Of a stretch of 64,000 bases of DNA, positions 54,138-62,207 are shown one piece after another (positions within the stretch are counted from its first letter, which is position 1; every line of letters starts with the position of its first letter). The stretch is from contig NZ_ADEG01000039.1 in the NCBI RefSeq assembly GCF_000177075.1, positions 1 to 64,000 of the forward strand, given 5' to 3'. This DNA is from Hoylesella buccalis ATCC 35310 (lineage in GTDB: Bacteria; Bacteroidota; Bacteroidia; Bacteroidales; Bacteroidaceae). The translations under genes and the position numbers were made by a program. A model generated the notes under the pieces. It had not been told where the DNA came from, searched no databases, and saw only the letters and a program-made list of their open reading frames with translations.

Positions 54138-54275
54138 ACCTGGAAGAAAAGCGAGCGTCTTGGGGTGGTGTCAATCTTTTTCGTGTTGTGAGGCTGTTGC
54201 TGTCGAATGCATTGCGGCTTCACGACAATGAAAGGAATATTTGAAATGCCACTTCCTTATTTCAAAAATATGTTT

Positions 54276-54283
54276 TATCTTTG
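54276..54283 (+). promoter_or_regulatory. -7 box before the head-group operon
   Basis: TATCTTTG, exact TAnnTTTG, 90 bases before the nucleotidyltransferase start. The -33 element is unclear. Confidence 0.5.
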
Positions 54284-54372
54284 TATCTATAAAGGCTCTT
54301 GAGGGGTCATTGTGCCAATGCGCAGCAAGATATTGACCAGTCATTGTCGACAAACGGATAAAACAGATACGA

Positions 54373-55122
54373 ATGAAATATGCTGTTATCGCAGCGGGTG
54401 AGGGCTCACGTTTGAGCAAAGAGGGGATTAATGTCCCTAAGCCGTTGGTAAAAGTGCATGGAGAATCGTTGATTGACCGATTGATACGAATCTTCATGGA
54501 GCATGAAGCGGACGAAATCATCGTAATCTGCAACGAAGCCATGCCCGATGTTTATGCTCATTTGTGCGACCTCAAGGCAGATGGTTTGCAAGGCGTTCGT
54601 GTTCCCTTACGCCTACTGATGAAGCGTACACCCAGCTCAATGCACAGTCTGTATGCCATGAGCACATGGCTCAAGGGTTCACCTTTCTGTCTTACAACGG
54701 TAGACACGGTTTTCTTGGAACAAGCTTTCACCGATTACATTCGTACTTTTAAACATTCTGTCAATCATGGTGTTGATGCTTTGATGGGTGTGACTAGGTA
54801 TGTGGATGATGAGAAACCACTCTATGTAGAAACTGACGCTGCGTACAATGTTTTGGGCTTTCATGATCAAAACCCTGGTCACCATACCTTCATCTCTGGT
54901 GGTGTTTATGGTCTGCACCCTCGTGTGTTGGACACCTTGGCTCACTGTATTGAGCGTGGCGAGCATCGCATGCGCAACTTTCAACGAGCATTGATTGCCG
55001 AACAATTGAAGGTTATGGCCTATGACATGGGGCGGGTGATGGACATCGATCACGCCTCTGACATCCCAAAGGCAGAGGAGTTCTTGCGAAATCCTGCGTC
55101 GTTGTTGAGCCAAACTCATTAA
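54373..55122 (+). CDS. NTP transferase (sugar/alditol-phosphate nucleotidyltransferase-like)
   Basis: A 249-residue GT-A-fold nucleotidyltransferase. The start YAVIAAGEGSRLSKEG then PKPLVKVHGESLIDR is the nucleotide-binding signature, and TTVDTVFLE holds the metal-binding acidic residue. It would activate a phosphorylated sugar or polyol with CTP/UTP. It leads a four-gene operon with an ATP-grasp protein, a CDP-alcohol phosphatidyltransferase and a HAD protein, so a CDP-linked head group is a reasonable inference. Confidence 0.85.
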   Translation: MKYAVIAAGEGSRLSKEGINVPKPLVKVHGESLIDRLIRIFMEHEADEIIVICNEAMPDVYAHLCDLKADGLQGVRVPLRLLMKRTPSSMHSLYAMSTWLKGSPFCLTTVDTVFLEQAFTDYIRTFKHSVNHGVDALMGVTRYVDDEKPLYVETDAAYNVLGFHDQNPGHHTFISGGVYGLHPRVLDTLAHCIERGEHRMRNFQRALIAEQLKVMAYDMGRVMDIDHASDIPKAEEFLRNPASLLSQTH

Positions 55123-55163
55123 AACAGAATCATCGAAGGCTCGCAGTGCCTTCATCCAACGAT

Positions 55164-55910
55164 ATGAAAAATAAAATCATTGCTATCCGTCGTGACGTGA
55201 GATATTCACTGGACGCAGAACAAAAGGACCGCGAGATACTCGCTTCTGTCATCCAATGTCTGGGCGGTGACATTCCTATGATTGACGAAGCTCTACTCAC
55301 AGATGAGCATAAGGCCGATGTTTATTTGTCGATGGGACGCCTGCCAGCAACGTTACAGTTCTTGCGTAAACGAGCCGAAGCGGGCGCTTTGGTGATAAAT
55401 ATGCCCATGGCTGTGGAAGCATGTGAGCGAAAGAATATTGTGAAGTTGATGCGAACGCACCATATTCCCATGCCTCCAGAGAAAGGAGAGCACGGCTATT
55501 GGCTCAAACGGGGTGACGCCTTGGCACAAAGAGATGGCGACGTGGTGTTTTGTCAAGACGAGGATGAGTTGAGAAAGCGGAAGGATGAATGGGAGAAACG
55601 CGGTATTCTAACTTGCGTGGAGAGTGCGAATGTTGAAGGCGACTTGGTGAAATTCTACTGCGTCGGCCATGACTTCTTCAGATGGTATCGGCTACATGCC
55701 TCAGAACAAGGGTACGATTTTGATGCGAAAGAGCTGCACCGCCATGCCTGTAGATTGGCTGATATCATCGGTATTGATGTCTTTGGCGGTGATTGTATCG
55801 TGAGCAAAGATGGTCATTTCTGCATCATTGATTTTAACGATTGGCCCAGTTTCTCTCCTTGTAGGGAGGAAGCAGCACTGGCCATTGCACAACTTTTAAA
55901 GGAAGTATGA
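55164..55910 (+). CDS. ATP-grasp-like ligase or kinase of unknown substrate
   Basis: A 248-residue protein from the ATG at 55164. The C-terminal half has the ATP-grasp ending: VFGGDCIVSKDGHFCIIDFNDWPSFSPC places a metal-binding Asp and Asn as in the family. The mid part WLKRGDA and VESANVEGDLVKFYCVG fits the ATP-lid and hinge. Family not recognised beyond the fold. Its stop overlaps the next start by 4 bases. It may phosphorylate or ligate the head group handled by the neighbouring genes. Confidence 0.7.
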   Translation: MKNKIIAIRRDVRYSLDAEQKDREILASVIQCLGGDIPMIDEALLTDEHKADVYLSMGRLPATLQFLRKRAEAGALVINMPMAVEACERKNIVKLMRTHHIPMPPEKGEHGYWLKRGDALAQRDGDVVFCQDEDELRKRKDEWEKRGILTCVESANVEGDLVKFYCVGHDFFRWYRLHASEQGYDFDAKELHRHACRLADIIGIDVFGGDCIVSKDGHFCIIDFNDWPSFSPCREEAALAIAQLLKEV

Positions 55911-56839
55911 GTAGGTTTCAAGAACTTTTGAGGGCTTCCATGAAGTCGAAGGATACGGAAGAGTGGCTTGATGTTCACTTCACACGCCCCGTGGGCTTGG
56001 TGTTTGCCTTGATGTGGAGACAACTTGGTGTGCATCCCAACGCCGTCACCATCCTCTCTATCTTTCTTGGAGCAGGAGCAGCTTATTGTTTTTATTTTAC
56101 TGACCTGTGTCACAATCTGTGTGGTGTGATGCTGTTGCTCTTGGCCAATCTATGCGATAGCACCGACGGTCAGTTGGCTCGTCTCACTCATCAGCATACA
56201 TTCATCGGGCGCATGCTTGATGGTTTCGCCAGTCAGTTGTGGTTTTTAGGCATCTATGTGGCCATTGCCATGCGTCTGCAGCATCAGCCAATGCCGTTCA
56301 CCGATATTCATTGGGGTATGGGAAGTTGGGCTTTGGCGGCCGTTGCAGGAATCTTGTGTCATTCACAGCAAAGCTCCTTGGGCGATTATTACCGGCAAAT
56401 TCATCTTTATTTTTTGAAGGGAAAAGAGGGGAGTGAGTTGGATCAATCGAAACAACAATACGACATTTACAAGTCGTTGGCAAAGAATGAATGGCTGAAA
56501 AGACTGTTTTACGTCAATTATGCCAACTATTGTCGAGGACAAGAACGGCGCACACCGGCGTTCCAACGATTCTTCCAAGCCTATCTTGGATATCCACAAG
56601 AGGATGTGAAGCAACGATTCTTGGCAGGAAGCCGACCACTCATGCCCTATGCCAACATTCTGACGTTTAATACACGCGCTATCTGTTTGTACGTTACTTG
56701 CCTGCTCAACTGTCCATGGGTGTACTTTGTCTTCGAGATAGTGGTTCTCCATGCGCTTTATATTTACATGCACAATCGACATGAAACCTTGTGTAAACTG
56801 CTTACGAACGATCTCGAAAAACGGGCCAAACAAATATAA
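55907..56839 (+). CDS. CDP-alcohol phosphatidyltransferase-like membrane protein with altered fourth Asp
   Basis: A 310-residue integral membrane enzyme of the class that joins a CDP-activated moiety to an alcohol. The family motif DxxDGxxAR-x8-G-xxx-D-xxx-D starts at D84: D84, D87, G88, A91, R92, G101 and D105 are present. The last position (109), usually the catalytic Asp, is Ser (LDGFASQ). Hydrophobic helices flank the motif. The N-terminus WLDVHFTRPVGLVFAL resembles Bacteroidota relatives in inositol-lipid operons. Activity may be retained with a different base, or the protein may have diverged. Confidence 0.85.
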   Translation: MSRFQELLRASMKSKDTEEWLDVHFTRPVGLVFALMWRQLGVHPNAVTILSIFLGAGAAYCFYFTDLCHNLCGVMLLLLANLCDSTDGQLARLTHQHTFIGRMLDGFASQLWFLGIYVAIAMRLQHQPMPFTDIHWGMGSWALAAVAGILCHSQQSSLGDYYRQIHLYFLKGKEGSELDQSKQQYDIYKSLAKNEWLKRLFYVNYANYCRGQERRTPAFQRFFQAYLGYPQEDVKQRFLAGSRPLMPYANILTFNTRAICLYVTCLLNCPWVYFVFEIVVLHALYIYMHNRHETLCKLLTNDLEKRAKQI

Positions 56840-56841
56840 AT

Positions 56842-57576
56842 ATGGTGATGAATACGGCAAAAAAAACATCTGACATCAAGGGATTGATACTTGATTTTGG
56901 TGGAACCATCGATACAAACGGCCAGCATTGGGGCAAGATGTTGTGGCATTCTTACCAACAGGAGGGGATGCCTGTGATAGAAGATGATTTTCGTGAGGCT
57001 TATGTTAATGGTGAACGCACGCTCGAGAAAAATCCATTGATTCGGGCAGATTATTCTCTCAAGAAGACAATAGATGTCAAGTTGCGGCTCGAGTTGGAAC
57101 AGTTGTGCATCCTTGGTGCCTGGGATGCGGATGAGAATGAGCTGAAACGGATGCACCAACAACTGTCAAATCGGGTATATGAGCATGTCTCAGCCATCAT
57201 TTATCGCAACAAAATGGTTCTCGAGAAGCTACGCCATCGATATCCGCTTGTGATGGTTACCAACTTTTATGGTAACATGAGGCAGGTTTTGAAGGAGTTT
57301 GAACTTGACGATTTGTTTGAAGATGTCATTGAATCAGCTGTGGTTAACATCCGAAAACCGGATGCCCGACTGTTCAAAATGGCACTTGATATTTTGCAAA
57401 TGCCAGCTGCTAACGTTCTTGCTGTTGGTGACAGTTTCTACAAAGACATAGAACCCGCCTCTACAATAGGCTGCCAAACTGCTTGGTTGAAGGGTGAAGG
57501 ATGGACGGATAAGCAATATGATGAAACGCTTCCAACCTATATATTATCTGATTTTCACGATTTATTGAAAATCTAA
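56842..57576 (+). CDS. HAD-superfamily protein with DFGGT motif
   Basis: A 244-residue HAD hydrolase-like protein. Motif I is LILDFGGTID (D18 nucleophile), but the usual second Asp at +2 is Gly20. Motif II is MVTNFY. The Lys is in NIRKPDARLF, and motif IV is VGDSFYKDIEPA. Classical HAD phosphatases need the +2 Asp as acid/base; phosphonatases and dehalogenases do not. By position it could dephosphorylate the lipid made by the preceding enzyme, but the changed motif leaves this open. Confidence 0.82.
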   Translation: MVMNTAKKTSDIKGLILDFGGTIDTNGQHWGKMLWHSYQQEGMPVIEDDFREAYVNGERTLEKNPLIRADYSLKKTIDVKLRLELEQLCILGAWDADENELKRMHQQLSNRVYEHVSAIIYRNKMVLEKLRHRYPLVMVTNFYGNMRQVLKEFELDDLFEDVIESAVVNIRKPDARLFKMALDILQMPAANVLAVGDSFYKDIEPASTIGCQTAWLKGEGWTDKQYDETLPTYILSDFHDLLKI

Positions 57577-57585
57577 TGTGCCTTT

Positions 57586-57613
57586 TTGATAAAGGTAAGT
57601 TCTTGTTTATCAA
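57586..57613. terminator. Convergent hairpin between the HAD gene and recQ
   Basis: TTGATAAA at 57586-57593 pairs with TTTATCAA at 57606-57613. It sits between the convergent HAD gene and recQ. Confidence 0.55.
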
Positions 57614-57632
57614 CCCTGAAAGTGAGGATTTT

Positions 57633-59543
57633 TTACGGATGTAAGAAGATGTAACTTCCTTCAATTGTTACCTCTTCCTCGGCGATCAGCATTTCCAACG
57701 CTTCATCTAATTGGCGTCTTGCAATGGACAGTTGATGGAGTTCCGTCAGGTGATGCTTCTCCCCGTCGTTCAAAAAATGCTTGATTTGGTCTTGTGCTGG
57801 CTTTATTTTTTCTTCTGAAGTCTGGTCTGTATAATGTTCCAGACACACATCACAGCGCATACATTCCTGCACATCGGTCTCTCCGAAATAGCGTAAAAGC
57901 TGCTTACTTCTACACACCTCATCATTTTTGGCATAGTTGATGACCGACCGGACGCGCTTGGTGTATTCTTCTTTTCTTTGCTCGTATACCTCAGCAGGAA
58001 TGATAAGCCGGTCAATCTCCTCGCGGTCACGGGTGTAAGTGATGAACGGCATCTTGCGTTGTGGTATGAAATGAACGATACGTCGCTGCGTCATTCCACG
58101 CAACAGCAGATACACTTGCTCTCTCGTCAGTTCGGTTTGCTGGGCCAAAAGGCCTTCATCAATGTAAACATAATCAGTGAACAATCCGCCGTAGTTGCGC
58201 AAAAGGGCCGTGAGGAGTTTCTCTTCATAAGGTGTGAGATGTTCCAATTTGTACAGCTCATTTCGTCCAATGAGGAACATAAGACGCGCGCTGGAGTCTG
58301 GATCAGTCTCATAAACGAGATAACCCGCGCGTGCCAATAGATGTAAGGCCGAATTGACAGGCACGGGAAAGTACTTGTATATCATGCAAAATTTGCCGAT
58401 ATCAAAGGTGAATGTGTGTCCTTTGCCACTGTGGATGCCTATTTCATAATAGAAAGCCAGACTCTGATAGACATTCTTGATATACTCCTTTTCCGGGAAG
58501 TTGTCCACTATTCGCTTGTCCAATTTGCGTTCATCGCCGCCATTGTAGAGCAAAACAGCGTAGGAACGGTTGCCATCTCGCCCTGCACGACCCGCCTCTT
58601 GGAAATAAGCTTCCAGCGAGTCAGGGCAGTCCATGTGCACCACGATGCGCACGTCGGGCTTGTCAATGCCCATTCCGAAGGCATTCGTGGCTACGATGAC
58701 ACGCACCACATCGTTTTGCCAAGCTGTCTGTCGTTCGTCTTTCACGGCGGGTTCAAGCCCTGCATGATAAAAGGTTGCAGTAATGTTATTAGCGTTCAGT
58801 ATCTCTGCAATCTCCCTGGTACGCTTCCTACTTCGCACATAAACGATGGCGCAGCCACGCACAGAGTTGAGAATATGAACGAGTTCTTCATTCTTGTCCT
58901 GTGCATTGCGTACCACATAGGTCAGGTTTTTGCGCTCAAAGCTCATGTGGAACGCATTCTTCTCTTTGAACTCCAGCTTTTCTTGGATGTCTACAATAAC
59001 CTTAGGAGTGGCTGTTGCGGTCAAAGCCAATAGGGGAGTGTCGGGCTTTTCCTTGCGGATGTTCGCTATTTGGAGATATGCTGGTCGGAAATCATAGCCC
59101 CACTGACTGATGCAGTGAGCCTCGTCGATGGTGATGAAGCTGACGTTCATGCGGCGCAACTTCATCAAAAACAGTTCTGAACCGATGCGTTCGGGCGAGA
59201 TATACAATAACTTCACACCCCCGAAGATGCAATTATCGAGCGCCGTGGTAATCTCCCGTTGGCTCATTCCTGAATAGATAGCTGTGGCCTGTATGCCTTT
59301 TTCCCGAAGATGTTGCACCTGGTCTTTCATCAAGGCGATGAGCGGAGTCACCACGATGCACACGCCTTCCTGTGCCAGGGCCGGCACTTGGAAGGTAATA
59401 GACTTGCCTCCTCCGGTCGGCATCAGCCCCAGTGTGTCTTTTTGCTGCCCGATACTTTCGATGATATCACGTTGTATGCCACGAAAATCGGCATACCCCC
59501 AGTATTGGTGCAGTATGTTCAGGTATTTATCTTCGGCCTGCAT
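57633..59543 (-). CDS. recQ: ATP-dependent DNA helicase RecQ
   Basis: A 636-residue 3'-5' helicase for recombination and fork repair. Motif 0/I region YWGYADFRGIQRDII and Walker A MPTGGGKS, DEAH-type FITIDEAHCISQWGYDFRP, and motif VI QEAGRAGRDG are present. The RecQ-Ct zinc region CRSKQLLRYF then CMRCDVC follows. The C-terminus is a short winged-helix-like tail. No HRDC domain is obvious. It lies 4 bases downstream of recJ, so the two form a repair operon. Confidence 0.95.
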   Translation of the reverse strand: MQAEDKYLNILHQYWGYADFRGIQRDIIESIGQQKDTLGLMPTGGGKSITFQVPALAQEGVCIVVTPLIALMKDQVQHLREKGIQATAIYSGMSQREITTALDNCIFGGVKLLYISPERIGSELFLMKLRRMNVSFITIDEAHCISQWGYDFRPAYLQIANIRKEKPDTPLLALTATATPKVIVDIQEKLEFKEKNAFHMSFERKNLTYVVRNAQDKNEELVHILNSVRGCAIVYVRSRKRTREIAEILNANNITATFYHAGLEPAVKDERQTAWQNDVVRVIVATNAFGMGIDKPDVRIVVHMDCPDSLEAYFQEAGRAGRDGNRSYAVLLYNGGDERKLDKRIVDNFPEKEYIKNVYQSLAFYYEIGIHSGKGHTFTFDIGKFCMIYKYFPVPVNSALHLLARAGYLVYETDPDSSARLMFLIGRNELYKLEHLTPYEEKLLTALLRNYGGLFTDYVYIDEGLLAQQTELTREQVYLLLRGMTQRRIVHFIPQRKMPFITYTRDREEIDRLIIPAEVYEQRKEEYTKRVRSVINYAKNDEVCRSKQLLRYFGETDVQECMRCDVCLEHYTDQTSEEKIKPAQDQIKHFLNDGEKHHLTELHQLSIARRQLDEALEMLIAEEEVTIEGSYIFLHP

Positions 59544-59547
59544 GTCG

Positions 59548-61284
59548 TTAGAAATCCTGCTCCTCTTCTTCGATAGGACGTATATCTTCTATTTGCAATT
59601 GCACGGCATTGCGCTTGAATACGTTGTCCTCAAGCGTGTAGGCAATGTCAAAACCGCGCTTTGACTTGATGTATCGTGCCGACGCACTCTGTCCGAAGGC
59701 AATGCCGTTGACGATGTTACTCGACTTAGAATCAACCAACTCAAGCTTGATGTGCTCTTGTTCGCGCCCTACCACCTTACTGGTGCCGTAGTCGAACACG
59801 CCGAGTGTGCCGAAAAGAGGTTTAGAATTACCCGGTCCAAAGGGTGAGAATTTTTTCAAGTCAGCATGCAACCTTTTGGTGATGTCCTTGAAATCGATGA
59901 TGGCATCGATGTCTAAGATAGGCTCAGTTTGTTCGGGTTCGATGTGTAGATCCACGTATTTCTGAAACCGTTCTCTGAATTTCTTGATGTCATCCCATCG
60001 CAAGGTCAAGCCGGCGGCGTAGGTGTGTCCGCCGAAATTGACAAGCAAATCTCGGCAACTCTTGATGGCCGAATAGACATCAAAGCCCGTTACACTGCGT
60101 GCTGAGCCTGTGGCGAACTCGCCGTCGCGTGTCAACACAACCGTTGGACGAAAGTAAATTTCGGTCAACCGCGATGCCACGATACCGATGACCCCTTTCT
60201 TCCAGTTCTCATCATACAGCACGATGGACGAATGATGCTTTTGGCTTTCCAGTTTGGCGACTATCAGGTTGGCCTCTTCAGTCATCTGTTTGTCAATGTC
60301 TTTGCGCTGTTCGTTGTATTCGTCGATGTGTTTTGCTTGTCTCAGTGCACTGGCAAAGTCTTTCTCAACCAAGAGGTCCACACTCTCCTTGCCATTCTCC
60401 ATGCGTCCCGAAGCATTGATGCGTGGCCCAATTTTGAACACGATGTCACTCATGGAGATGTCCCTTCCATTAAGGTTGCAAATGTCTATGATGGCCTTCA
60501 AACCCACACTTGGGTTCTGGTTCAGTTGTTTCAGACCATGAAACGCCAGTATCCTGTTCTCGTCTGTCACGGGTACAATGTCGGCCGAGATGCTCACTGC
60601 GCAGAAATCGAGCAGTGGGATGAGCCGTGAAAAAGGAATGCTGTTGTTCTTGGCAAAGGCTTGCATGAACTTAAAGCCCACTCCACATCCCGACAGATGC
60701 TTGAAAGGATAGCTGTCGTCTGGGCGCTTTGGATTCAAGATAGCCACGGCGGGAGGCATCACTTCGTCAGGGACGTGATGGTCACAGATGATGAAATCAA
60801 TTCCAAGGCTTTTGGCGTAGGCGATTTCGTCAATTGCCTTGATGCCGCAATCCAGAATAATAATCAGTTTAACACCCGTTTCCTGCGCATGGTCTATTCC
60901 CTTTTTGCTCACACCGTAGCCCTCATCGTAGCGATCGGGGATGTAATAATCAATGTTGGAATAGAATTGCTGCAGGAACTTATACACCAATGCGACGGCT
61001 GTACAGCCATCCACATCGTAATCACCATACACCATAATACGCTCTTTGCGTCCCATGGCGTCGTTCAATCTGTCTACGGCCAGGTCCATGTCTTTCATCA
61101 GGAATGGATTGATGAGGTCTGCCAGTTGTGGGCGAAAGAATCGCTTGGCGGCAGACTCCGTAGTGATGCCACGACGGATGAGCAATTGAGCGAGAAGGGG
61201 GCTGATGTTCAGTTTCTCTCCTAACTCATTGGCTGCCTTTGTTTCTTCTGATGTAGGTGGTACATAATTCCATTTGAAATGCAT
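59548..61284 (-). CDS. recJ: Single-stranded-DNA-specific exonuclease RecJ
   Basis: A 578-residue 5'-3' exonuclease of the DHH superfamily. Motif I is YGDYDVDGCTA, motif III ICDHHVPDE, then DHHA1 with NFGGHTYAAGLTL near 415. It supplies single-stranded ends for RecFOR-type repair with RecQ, encoded just downstream. Length is standard. Confidence 0.95.
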   Translation of the reverse strand: MHFKWNYVPPTSEETKAANELGEKLNISPLLAQLLIRRGITTESAAKRFFRPQLADLINPFLMKDMDLAVDRLNDAMGRKERIMVYGDYDVDGCTAVALVYKFLQQFYSNIDYYIPDRYDEGYGVSKKGIDHAQETGVKLIIILDCGIKAIDEIAYAKSLGIDFIICDHHVPDEVMPPAVAILNPKRPDDSYPFKHLSGCGVGFKFMQAFAKNNSIPFSRLIPLLDFCAVSISADIVPVTDENRILAFHGLKQLNQNPSVGLKAIIDICNLNGRDISMSDIVFKIGPRINASGRMENGKESVDLLVEKDFASALRQAKHIDEYNEQRKDIDKQMTEEANLIVAKLESQKHHSSIVLYDENWKKGVIGIVASRLTEIYFRPTVVLTRDGEFATGSARSVTGFDVYSAIKSCRDLLVNFGGHTYAAGLTLRWDDIKKFRERFQKYVDLHIEPEQTEPILDIDAIIDFKDITKRLHADLKKFSPFGPGNSKPLFGTLGVFDYGTSKVVGREQEHIKLELVDSKSSNIVNGIAFGQSASARYIKSKRGFDIAYTLEDNVFKRNAVQLQIEDIRPIEEEEQDF

Positions 61285-61949
61285 TTATATTGTTTTTTTA
61301 TTTTGTCAAGTTGTACTCGCATGCGGCCATACGAGTGATGGCCTTCATAATAATGAAGACTTATTTGTGTGTAAAGTTACAAATAATTTACCGTAACTCA
61401 TCGTAATTGTCACAAATAATTGCATCCTTCCCCAGGAATTCTTAAAAAAGTGTCTTGTAATGCCTGTTCTTCTTCCATGAAACTTTCCTGCTTTGTGCTT
61501 TTCGCTCCATGTTTTTACTGAAGAAATTAGTTGTCTGTCTATGTGCTGGTAGGAAAAAATAGGTTAATAAATGATATCTTTTCTTTTATAAGGTTGTAAA
61601 ATACAAAATGACATATTACCTTTGCAAACAAGCTAAACACTATAGAGGTTGGAATCAGGATTTTCACATAGCCACTTACAGTCTTTCCCCAAATATTCTT
61701 TGGGGGTGGATGTGTTGCAAAGAAAAAACAACTTTATTTTTTCTTTTAATGCAAATTATTTGGTAGTTCCAAATAATTTTGTACTCACTCATATATATAA
61801 TAGGTATACCTTCCCTTAAACCTTTTTCTGCGCATCATGTTTTAGTGCGCAGCGAATCTTTGTGTCTGTTAGAGGAAGGCAATTCGTGGCATCCTTATTG
61901 GTAGTATATTTAGAAATTAAAAGTCATATTAAAAAATTATTTTAGCGTT
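61285..61949. other. AT-rich promoter and long leader region
   Basis: Intergenic between divergent recJ and the 60-aa peptide gene. A plus-strand promoter at 61593-61624 would give a leader of about 320 bases. The leader contains two clean hairpins: CCCCAAA/TTTGGGG near 61688-61706, and CTGCGC/GCGCAG near 61828-61852. No reading frame is supported. Confidence 0.55.
61593..61624 (+). promoter_or_regulatory. Promoter upstream of the 60-aa peptide gene
   Basis: GTTG at 61593-61596, a 20-base spacer, then TACCTTTG at 61617-61624. Confidence 0.6.
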
Positions 61950-62132
61950 ATGAGTAAAACAGAAACAAATGACGAACGTATAAAGGCGGCATACATTTGT
62001 CCTAATATAGTTTGCATTGCAGTAGAGTCCTCGCTTTGTGCCGGAAGTCCTTTTAATATTGGACATGATCCTGCTCTTCCCGGTGGACCAATTGAGGAAG
62101 ATGAAGATGAAGTGGAAGAGGCCCTTATGTAG
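61950..62132 (+). CDS. 60-residue Cys-containing peptide with GSP motif
   Basis: A short acidic protein. The middle reads YICPNIVCIAVESSLCAGSP, followed by a Gly/Pro-rich turn (HDPALPGGP) and a very acidic tail (EEDEDEVEEAL). No signal peptide. Short Bacteroidales proteins with a P-x-I/V...E-x-x-L-x-x-G-S pattern are frequent near fimbrillin or secreted-protein genes, and this one directly precedes such a gene. No modifying enzyme is adjacent, so it is not called a RiPP precursor. It has three cysteines, all before the Gly/Pro turn. Confidence 0.7.
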   Translation: MSKTETNDERIKAAYICPNIVCIAVESSLCAGSPFNIGHDPALPGGPIEEDEDEVEEALM

Positions 62133-62207
62133 TATGAGGTCAAATCTGAAAAACTTTATGAGTAATCACCATTTTTTATGAATTAATTTTATAAGCGATT
62201 GATACAA

